Assembly: GCA_019412865.1 (NCBI GenBank)
Contig: DXOJ01000134.1
Span: 1-9,727, forward strand
Length of the DNA: 9,727 nucleotides
Source: Bacteroides sp.
GTDB lineage: Bacteria > Bacteroidota > Bacteroidia > Bacteroidales > Bacteroidaceae
Direction of reading: 5' to 3'
Position 1 is the first letter of the stretch, and each line of letters begins with the position of its first letter. The translations under genes were made by a program, and so were the position numbers. Shown here piece after piece: positions 5,992-9,727 of this stretch. The notes beneath the pieces were generated by a model. It saw nothing but the letters and a program-made list of their open reading frames with translations. It had not been told where the DNA came from and did no database searches.

Positions 5992-6765
5992 TCACATCAG
6001 CTCACTGAAATTGTATCTCGGAGCAATACTGTAATCAATCACCAGGCAGGGAGTTCCATCGCTGGTCAATTGAGAACTAAATGATAGATCAATATACCCA
6101 TTATCAATATTCCATCCCAACTCATCGCCGATTTTGATATTATCCAGACCGACTTCGTAGTAGAAATCATTTAAGGATACATACATCTCATCGCGCATCC
6201 GACGATTTAATTCACATTCCGCTTTCTTAATTTTGTCGATATCGCCTTTAAAATATCTGCCAGAAATCGCGTCATAGCAGAGCGTATTTCCCTTTTCTGT
6301 AATGATTATCTCTCTTGTTACCACTGGATTTTTCTCGATTTTATCCTTTGCAATAGCATCTTTCACAGTTTCGTGCTTCTTCTCTCCGAACATCTCAACG
6401 ACTTTTCCCTGATAGTCCTTGAGAGCGGATTCCGATAAGGTATATGCCGTTGCGAGTGCTGCATTCCGTTTAGCGTTTACTGAGCTGGCTCCAATTAAAC
6501 ATGCAATGGAGAGGGTTCCCGTAATCACTGCCGGAATATAACAGAACCAAGTTGTTTTTACCACATCTGCGACTTCAAGCTCCTCGGCTCCAATCTCCTC
6601 TTTTCTATCTTCAATGAGAATCAGCGCTTTCGGCGTTGCCCGGACCGCCATGACAGTCGTTGTGATCATACCAGCAATACCAATTCCGGTAAGAATTTCA
6701 GGGCTGTGCTTCGCCATGGATGTTCGAACTGACGACAAAACTTTTGATATGTTCGATTTCTTCAT
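5992..6765 (-). CDS. DUF6353-type phage membrane protein, copy 2
   Basis: 257 residues. Family layout: MAKHSPEIL (17-25), first span at about 23-42, then AVRATPKA, an acidic loop (52-68), second span at about 74-94 (FCYIPAVITGTLSIACLIGA), NAKRNAALATAYTLSE (97-112), and LKDYQGKVVEMFGEKK (115-130). The soluble C-terminal half ends with SLNDFYYEVGLDNIKIGDEL, then LGWNIDNGYIDLSF and a final CLVIDYS-type strand. It is closest in form to the copy at 8221-9000; both have the short loop between spans and the GDELGW motif. The positive-inside pattern puts both ends in the cytoplasm with only a small acidic loop outside, so the conserved C-terminal domain probably works inside the cell. The start overlaps the stop of the DUF6273 gene (TAATG), and GGAGGA from that gene's last codons is the ribosome binding site. 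Function unknown. Confidence 0.85.
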   Translation of the reverse strand: MKKSNISKVLSSVRTSMAKHSPEILTGIGIAGMITTTVMAVRATPKALILIEDRKEEIGAEELEVADVVKTTWFCYIPAVITGTLSIACLIGASSVNAKRNAALATAYTLSESALKDYQGKVVEMFGEKKHETVKDAIAKDKIEKNPVVTREIIITEKGNTLCYDAISGRYFKGDIDKIKKAECELNRRMRDEMYVSLNDFYYEVGLDNIKIGDELGWNIDNGYIDLSFSSQLTSDGTPCLVIDYSIAPRYNFSELM

Positions 6766-7643
6766 TATCTCATTCCTCCAAATATCACACTGAATATCGT
6801 TTTAACCATGTCAAGAGCCTGATTCTCAGTAAAGCCAGCACGAACAAAGCTGTCCATAATTACTTTGGTTTCCGCTGTTGCTTTATCGTACTGCTTATAT
6901 TTTTCTAACTTCTCAATTTCCTTTCTCAGAGTATCAATCTCGTTTTCTTTATTCCAAATTTCCATCTTTAACACTGCTTCTTTTGTAACCATTACATCAT
7001 TCTGACAATAATGCAGAATGTCTTCTGAACCAGCATCAAAGCCCCAAGGATAACGGCCAGATCTACGGGGCACAGGGCCCCTAGATTCCTGCTTAACCAA
7101 CCAGAATTCCGGACGAACTCCAAGAGAGCTCGAAGCGCCGTCGGAGGCCGCACCGCCACCGCAGTCCACAACAGCGAAAATAGCCGAAGAAAACTCCTCT
7201 TTTGTAGCATTTCTCAGCCATCCCCACGTAAGCTGATCTTCAAAACAAGCAATTCGATTCTTGCACTCTTTCATCAAAGGAAGCTGTTCATCGCTATCTG
7301 GTTCCAGATTCTTGTTATCCCATTCGTCCTCATGACCAACAATCTGTCCAACGGTTGGAATAGTAAGTCCGTAAATCTTATCACGCAACTCTTCTGGGAA
7401 CGCCATAAACAGAACTGTATCCATCCACTTCTTCAGATCGGACTTTTCAAAACCACCTTTGTTTGTAGAGCAGTTATTCATCGGCCGGCAGGTAACATAT
7501 TCGTCAAATATAAACATGACGCCCTCGTCCGTAACCTTGTGAGCGGTCGCGGTAAACTCTCCAAGCTCTGCCAGCGGAATGACTATCTGATCTCCTACCT
7601 GAATGTTGGCTGTTTCGATTTCCTGTTTTCTTAATACCTTCAT
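6765..7643 (-). CDS. DUF6273-domain phage protein with C-terminal coiled coil and helical tail
   Basis: 292 residues. Residues 1-183 form a DUF6273-type domain: VGDQIVIPL (16-24), TATAHKVTDEGVMFIFDE (31-48), GGFEKSDLKKWMD (63-75), FPEELRDKI (82-90), LTIPTVGQIVGHEDEW (93-108), W-GWLRNA (140-146), and the closing GVRPEFWLV (175-183). That domain is widespread in phages and surface proteins of gut Firmicutes; its role here is unknown. Unusually, the protein continues: an odd arginine/glycine/proline-rich stretch (184-205, ESRGPVPRRSGRYPWGFDAG), then a coiled coil at about 224-262, and a final AGFTENQALDMVKTIFSVIF resembling the UBA-like tail of small free-standing phage proteins I recall. No good ribosome binding site precedes Met218, so this looks like a true fusion. 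The codons for about 160-205 are GC-rich compared with the rest. ATG7643 follows AAAGGAG by 7 nt; the stop overlaps the next start. Confidence 0.8.
   Translation of the reverse strand: MKVLRKQEIETANIQVGDQIVIPLAELGEFTATAHKVTDEGVMFIFDEYVTCRPMNNCSTNKGGFEKSDLKKWMDTVLFMAFPEELRDKIYGLTIPTVGQIVGHEDEWDNKNLEPDSDEQLPLMKECKNRIACFEDQLTWGWLRNATKEEFSSAIFAVVDCGGGAASDGASSSLGVRPEFWLVKQESRGPVPRRSGRYPWGFDAGSEDILHYCQNDVMVTKEAVLKMEIWNKENEIDTLRKEIEKLEKYKQYDKATAETKVIMDSFVRAGFTENQALDMVKTIFSVIFGGMR
7063..7084 (-). other. GC-rich hairpin inside the DUF6273 gene
   Basis: On the minus strand, CTA-GGGGC-CCTGT-GCCCC-G-TAG forms an 8-bp stem with one bulged G and a 5-nt loop. It lies in the codons for the Arg/Gly/Pro-rich linker after the DUF6273 domain, in the most GC-rich patch of the window. 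There is no U-tract, so it is not a terminator. It may be incidental to the local base composition. Confidence 0.4.
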
Positions 7644-7675
7644 AATGCTTCTCCTTTCGAAATATAAAATTTGTG

Positions 7676-7707
7676 GTTATAAAATAAGACCGAGAAGTGT
7701 CTCGGCC
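7676..7707 (-). terminator. Terminator-like hairpin overlapping the 3' end of a coding gene
   Basis: On the minus strand, GGCCGAGA (7707-7700) pairs with TCTCGGTC (7695-7688) with one G-U pair and a CACT loop, followed by the U-rich TTATTTTATAA. The stem is made from the last codons of the 96-residue gene (ALLGL-type end) and the tail contains its stop codon. This could terminate or attenuate transcription before the DUF6273 gene. Confidence 0.6.
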
Positions 7708-7967
7708 GTATTTTCTGCAACTTGAAATATGTGGTTATTTGCTGGATTTTCCGACAGGTAAAGAAAAAGTTCCATTTTCAATATAAACCCTTCTATCACT
7801 AAATCGGCTTCTGTCATCGGATGATCCATAATGGCCAGTAGAATCTCGTCAACCGCCCACCGTTCATACGAACGTTCCATAATGGCTGATTTAGGCCAAT
7901 TTTCTCCCGGTTCAAACAGATGCATATTCGTATAATTCATGATTTTTTGAATAGCCTCATCATTCAT
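7677..7967 (-). CDS. Small helical phage protein, paralogue of the protein at 9023-9352
   Basis: 96 residues starting MNDEAIQKIM. The frame is open to a TTG at 7982, but GGAG lies within that extension, 9 nt before ATG7967, which is therefore the start. The protein appears all-helical and soluble. Its second half, from WAVDEILLAI through FILKMELFLY to IFQVAENTAETLLGLIL, aligns with the second half of the protein at 9023-9352: shared W-A-V/I-x-E, F-I-x-K-M-x-x-F, I-F-x-x-A, and a terminal L-L. The two are separate genes in parallel positions, each upstream of a DUF6353 gene. The last codons form a terminator-like hairpin. A second hairpin (7984-8012) lies just upstream of the ribosome binding site, so expression must rely on readthrough or on a promoter I cannot see. 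Function unknown. Confidence 0.72.
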   Translation of the reverse strand: MNDEAIQKIMNYTNMHLFEPGENWPKSAIMERSYERWAVDEILLAIMDHPMTEADLVIEGFILKMELFLYLSENPANNHIFQVAENTAETLLGLIL

Positions 7968-7983
7968 CAGCACTTGCTCCAAA

Positions 7984-8012
7984 CTAAAAAGAAAGAGCCC
8001 TTGTTAGGACTC
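7984..8012 (-). terminator. Terminator-like hairpin, sequence shared with the one at 9494-9521
   Basis: On the minus strand, GAGTCC (8012-8007) pairs with GGGCTC (8000-7995), including one G-U pair. The loop is TAACAA, holding the stop codon of the 56-residue gene, and the tail TTTCTTTTTAG follows. The plus-strand run TAAAAAGAAAGAGCC is identical to that in the terminator at 9494-9521, which points to duplication. The next ribosome binding site begins 3 nt after the tail. Confidence 0.72.
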
Positions 8013-8174
8013 CTCTTCGTTTTCATCATCTTTTTTGGCAAGTGCCTCGTTTACCTTTTCTTCAATTTTCTCATCCATTTTCTTTTCGTTTACCCAATCG
8101 GTAAGAATACTTACTCCAAATCCGATCGCCGTAACTGCAATCCCAATGGCTTTGATAAAATTTTTGTTTTTCAT
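8004..8174 (-). CDS. 56-residue single-pass membrane protein with acidic tail
   Basis: Translated directly from the sequence: 56 residues beginning MKNKNFIKAIGIAV and ending DDENEEES. A short basic start precedes a hydrophobic span at about 7-25 (IKAIGIAVTAIGFGVSIL), then a charged, probably coiled helix (28-49) and an acidic tail. The basic start suggests an inside N-terminus. AAGGAGG lies 10 nt before ATG8174. The gene follows the first DUF6353 gene by 46 nt; that gap contains a second copy of the 27-nt repeated element. Its stop codon lies in the loop of the following hairpin. In position and composition it matches the 88-residue membrane protein after the second DUF6353 gene, although the two sequences are not obviously alignable. 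Function unknown. Confidence 0.72.
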   Translation of the reverse strand: MKNKNFIKAIGIAVTAIGFGVSILTDWVNEKKMDEKIEEKVNEALAKKDDENEEES

Positions 8175-8193
8175 AAAGCATTAGCCTCCTTTT

Positions 8194-8220
8194 CATAATA
8201 CGGTCTGTAATTTTTGCGAA
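8194..8220 (-). repeat. 27-nt repeated element, copy 2
   Basis: On the minus strand: TTCGCAAAAATTACA, five or six variable bases, then TATTATG. The copy at 9468-9494 has the same ends and exactly the same length, with one mismatch in the first block. Both copies lie just after a gene end and just before a new unit. TATTAT looks like a -10 box but there is no consensus -35 at 17 nt, so it may be a non-standard promoter, an operator, or a leftover of duplication. Confidence 0.5.
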
Positions 8221-9000
8221 TCATTCAAATTTGTTGACCGCCATCGTGTCTATAATGATGCACTCCAAGCTATCTTCCAACGTTGATTTGTAATTATCAA
8301 AATCCAACCAATAGCAATCCATTTCTTCTACCATATAGCTGATATCCCATCCGAGTTCATCGCCTCCGTCTATGCCTTCGACACCTAAAAATGACAAGTA
8401 TTCATTTAATGAACAATCGCCTTTAATGGAAAGATTCCGATTTACATGATATTGGGCGTTTAACACCGCTGCCATTGTGGTTCTAAAATACTTCTTTGAG
8501 GCAAGATCATAGAAAAGCAACCGTTCACTTTCAGAATCCATGTCCATGTTGTAAACCTGATAACCCCAGTCGTAGGAAGACACCATGGCATCTTTCGCCA
8601 TTTCCGCATGGATTTTATCATCCGCATCCTCTCCGTAAACTGTCTTGGCTGACTTCCGATATTGCTTATAGGATTCATTGAGCATAACGTATGCACTCAT
8701 CAAAGAAGCCTGTTTCTTTTGATTTAATGCATTCGCTCCAAAGATACAAGCAATAGTTGAAACTCCCAGCAGTACAGAAGGAATATAAGTCGGCCCCGCT
8801 ACTCGGACGATTTCTAATTTAGTTAGATTTTCGCCCTTCTCCAGCTCTGCCTCTTTCAACAATTTTATTGCTTTAGGGGTTGCCTGAACAGCCGTAATGG
8901 TTGTTGCAATGACTCCAATAGAAGCTACTACCGTTAAAATTGTCGGAGATGAGCGATATAATTGACGCCCGACTCTTTTCAAGATTTTAACTTTTTGCAT
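8221..9000 (-). CDS. DUF6353-type phage membrane protein, copy 1
   Basis: 259 residues starting MQKVKILKRV. A 21-codon upstream extension is open, but ATG9000 has AAAGGAG 6 nt before it and is the evident start. Family layout: YRSSPTIL (15-22), first span at about 19-38, AVQATPKA (37-44), short acidic loop (50-58), second span at about 70-90 (PTYIPSVLLGVSTIACIFGA), NQKKQASLMSAYVMLNESYK (93-112), then VYGEDADDKI. The C-terminal half contains LLFYDLASKKYF, SLNEYLSFLGVEG, GGDELGWDIS and a final strand of the Cys-Ile-Ile-Ile-Asp type. These match, in order, the protein at 5992-6765 and, more distantly, that at 3527-4486. Topology by charge: both ends inside. Its own stop lies at the edge of the 27-nt repeat. 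The upstream neighbour, 22 nt away, is a small helical protein. Function unknown; DUF6353 is the best family name I can give. Confidence 0.84.
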   Translation of the reverse strand: MQKVKILKRVGRQLYRSSPTILTVVASIGVIATTITAVQATPKAIKLLKEAELEKGENLTKLEIVRVAGPTYIPSVLLGVSTIACIFGANALNQKKQASLMSAYVMLNESYKQYRKSAKTVYGEDADDKIHAEMAKDAMVSSYDWGYQVYNMDMDSESERLLFYDLASKKYFRTTMAAVLNAQYHVNRNLSIKGDCSLNEYLSFLGVEGIDGGDELGWDISYMVEEMDCYWLDFDNYKSTLEDSLECIIIDTMAVNKFE

Positions 9001-9022
9001 AATATTCTCCTTTCGTTTTATC

Positions 9023-9352
9023 CTATTCCATGGCATATAACAGATCTTGAATATTTTCTCCAACCATCTTAGCGGTGGTAAATATAGAACTGTTCTGTTG
9101 ATTCATAGAAGCAAAGTCATCCATTTTTTCTATAAATGATCGAGCCATCGCTTCTAAATTTTTTATGGACGTTTTGGTCTGGGGAAAAATATGATCGGCT
9201 ACATAATTTCGAAATTCTCCAATCGCCCACAATGTATTGCTCACCCTAGTGAACTCTTTCTTGTCGAATACCGGATTTGGCAACCATTCGTCCATTTCGT
9301 ACATATCACATAGAATCAACGCCAATTCGTCCAAACTCAAATTTCTGACCAC
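9023..9352 (-). CDS. Small helical phage protein, paralogue of the protein at 7677-7967
   Basis: 109 residues, most likely from GTG9352; TTG9340 is an alternative with AGGTGG 8 nt before it, while GTG9352 has GGGGG about 11 nt upstream. There is no ATG at the N-terminus. The protein is soluble and apparently all-helical. Its second half (LWAIGEFRNYVADH, then FIEKMDDFASM, then SIFTTAKMVGENIQDLLYAM) aligns with that of the 96-residue protein at 7677-7967 with an eight-residue gap. Both also share an aromatic-proline segment near the N-terminus (EWLPNPVF here). It is followed after 22 nt by the first DUF6353 gene and preceded by the tRNA-like element, so it opens a module. No function known. Confidence 0.7.
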   Translation of the reverse strand: MVRNLSLDELALILCDMYEMDEWLPNPVFDKKEFTRVSNTLWAIGEFRNYVADHIFPQTKTSIKNLEAMARSFIEKMDDFASMNQQNSSIFTTAKMVGENIQDLLYAME

Positions 9353-9396
9353 CTTCTTAAAATCCCCCTTTCTTGATTGATAAAAAAATAAAAGAG

Positions 9397-9464
9397 AACC
9401 AGTATCGGACTCGAACCGATTACCTCCACGGAAGTGTGGCGCTCTGCCAATGAGCTAACTGTTT
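9397..9464 (-). tRNA. Degenerate tRNA-Gly(UCC)-like element, shortened anticodon arm
   Basis: On the minus strand: acceptor 5' side AAACAGU (9464-9458), UA, D arm GCUC-AUUGGCA-GAGC (9455-9441), an anticodon arm of only four base pairs CCAC/GUGG with a six-base loop ACUUCC (9439-9426), variable loop AGGUA, T arm AUCGG-UUCGAGU-CCGAU (9420-9404), and acceptor 3' side ACUGGUU (9403-9397). The D and T arms are canonical; the loop would read UCC (9432-9430). Compared with an ideal glycine tRNA, about three bases are missing between the anticodon and the 3' half of its stem. The acceptor has an A-G mismatch at the third pair. No CCA is encoded. Flanking GAG (9467-9465) and CUC (9396-9394) extend the acceptor to ten pairs, and a U-rich run follows at 9393-9381. 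It is recognisably tRNA-derived, but activity as a glycine tRNA is doubtful. Confidence 0.6.
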
Positions 9465-9467
9465 CTC

Positions 9468-9494
9468 CATAATAAGAATTGTAAATTTTGCGAA
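9468..9494 (-). repeat. 27-nt repeated element, copy 1
   Basis: On the minus strand: TTCGCAAAATTTACA, variable bases, then TATTATG, matching the copy at 8194-8220. It lies between the terminator of the rightmost gene and the tRNA-like element, where a promoter for the tRNA and downstream genes would be expected. TATTAT would be a reasonable -10 box; no standard -35 is present at the usual distance. Confidence 0.5.
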
Positions 9495-9521
9495 GTAAAA
9501 AGAAAGAGCCATTGCTGGCTC
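9494..9521 (-). terminator. Intrinsic terminator after the rightmost gene
   Basis: On the minus strand, GAGCCA (9521-9516) pairs perfectly with TGGCTC (9511-9506) around a four-base loop, followed by TTTCTTTTTACTT. It begins 7 nt after the stop of the gene at 9529. Its tail and stem share TAAAAAGAAAGAGCC (plus strand) with the hairpin at 7984-8012. Confidence 0.8.
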
Positions 9522-9528
9522 AATCCTC

Positions 9529-9727
9529 TTAATTTAAACCGATTTTCTTCAGAATTTTCATGAGTTCTTCTTTACTCATATCTGCATCAATACTCACATG
9601 TACGTGCGCTTTCTCATCTGAAATCGAAGCATTCAACTCGTTTAACTGGATATCTACGTTATATCCAAGCTTTTTATGTAATACCCCTTTTGCTAATTTC
9701 GAAAGCAACATCCGTGTAAATTTTGAG
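9529..9727 (-). CDS. Small phage protein, unknown function (5' end beyond window)
   Basis: 65 residues are visible, ending in MSKEELMKILKKIGLN and a TAA stop. There is an internal ATG at 9711, but no ribosome binding site precedes it and the frame stays open to the window edge through codons for SKFTR, so the true start is probably just outside. The visible sequence predicts an amphipathic basic helix (SKLAKGVLHKKLGY), a beta hairpin (VDIQLNELNASISDEKAHVHVSI-like alternation of hydrophobic residues, including His-Val-His-Val), and a final acidic-to-basic helix. It has no membrane segment. I recall similar small proteins in Clostridia phages but no function. A clear terminator follows 7 nt after the stop, so the gene ends the transcript segment to its right. 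Confidence 0.68.
   Translation of the reverse strand, partial: SKFTRMLLSKLAKGVLHKKLGYNVDIQLNELNASISDEKAHVHVSIDADMSKEELMKILKKIGLN

Noticed and set aside
7060..7180. Possible diversity-generating retroelement variable region at the end of the DUF6273 domain
   Set aside because: No reverse transcriptase, no second copy that could be a template repeat, and no excess of AAC/AAT-type codons in this window.
6992..7210. Alternative minus frame of 72 codons inside the DUF6273 gene
   Set aside because: It exists because the local GC-rich patch lacks stops. The main frame has a clear domain and ribosome binding site.
8004..8174. Type I toxin or toxin-antitoxin system from the tiny membrane proteins
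   Set aside because: No antisense RNA, partner regulator or typical toxin sequence is visible. Acidic-tailed phage membrane proteins in an operon are a simpler reading.
7984..9521. CRISPR-like array from the repeated hairpin and 27-nt sequences
   Set aside because: Only two copies of each, more than 1 kb apart, with genes between. No regularly spaced repeats.
9529..9711. Complete 60-residue gene starting at ATG9711
   Set aside because: No ribosome binding site precedes this ATG and the frame is open to the window edge, so the gene is annotated as partial.

Overview
The window reads as part of a temperate or lytic phage (or prophage) of a low-GC Gram-positive anaerobe, most likely a gut Clostridia/Lachnospiraceae host. 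The basis is gene content (SF3/D5-type phage helicase, DUF3310, DUF6273, SleB-type wall hydrolase, three DUF6353-type membrane proteins), tight packing on one strand, and strong AAAGGAG-type ribosome binding sites before nearly every gene. No host housekeeping gene, integrase, structural or packaging gene is visible, so free phage and prophage cannot be told apart. The host assignment comes from remembered resemblance of these proteins to phage families, not from a search.

All twenty protein genes supported here lie on the minus strand, so transcription runs from high to low coordinates. In that order: the 3' end of a small unknown gene (9727-9529) with a terminator; a repeated 27-nt element and a degenerate glycine-tRNA-like structure (about 9494-9397); a small helical protein (9352-9023) and the first DUF6353 protein (9000-8221); a second copy of the 27-nt element, a 56-residue membrane protein and a terminator-like hairpin (8220-7984); a paralogue of the small helical protein (7967-7677) with a hairpin inside its 3' end; a DUF6273 protein with an extra coiled-coil tail (7643-6765); the second DUF6353 protein (6765-5992); a single-pass membrane protein (5921-5655) and a 12-bp hairpin. 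Then two conserved phage unknowns (5572-4764), a DUF3310 protein (4749-4489), the third DUF6353 protein (4486-3527), a 14-bp terminator-like hairpin lying directly against the ribosome binding site of a SleB-like wall hydrolase (3456-2887), two tiny membrane proteins (2870-2603), an N-anchored acidic protein (2613-1999), two cytoplasmic unknowns (1999-1224), a membrane coiled-coil protein (1222-989), and the N-terminal two thirds or so of an SF3 helicase that runs off the left edge (980-1).

Four things stand out. First, DUF6353 occurs three times in 5.5 kb, accompanied by small single-pass proteins with acidic tails; about half of all genes are predicted membrane proteins, directly upstream of the replication helicase. 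Second, intrinsic-terminator-like hairpins lie 0-5 nt before ribosome binding sites with no room for a promoter, which suggests antitermination, attenuation or a role in mRNA processing. Third, the tRNA-like structure keeps its D and T arms but has a shortened anticodon arm and an over-long acceptor stem. Fourth, repeated terminator and leader sequences and the paralogous helical pair suggest growth by segmental duplication of a module made of a hairpin, a small helical protein, DUF6353 and a small membrane protein. The function of that module is unknown. There is no gene-free stretch longer than 300 bases; the longest (9353-9528) is filled by the tRNA-like element, the repeat and a terminator.
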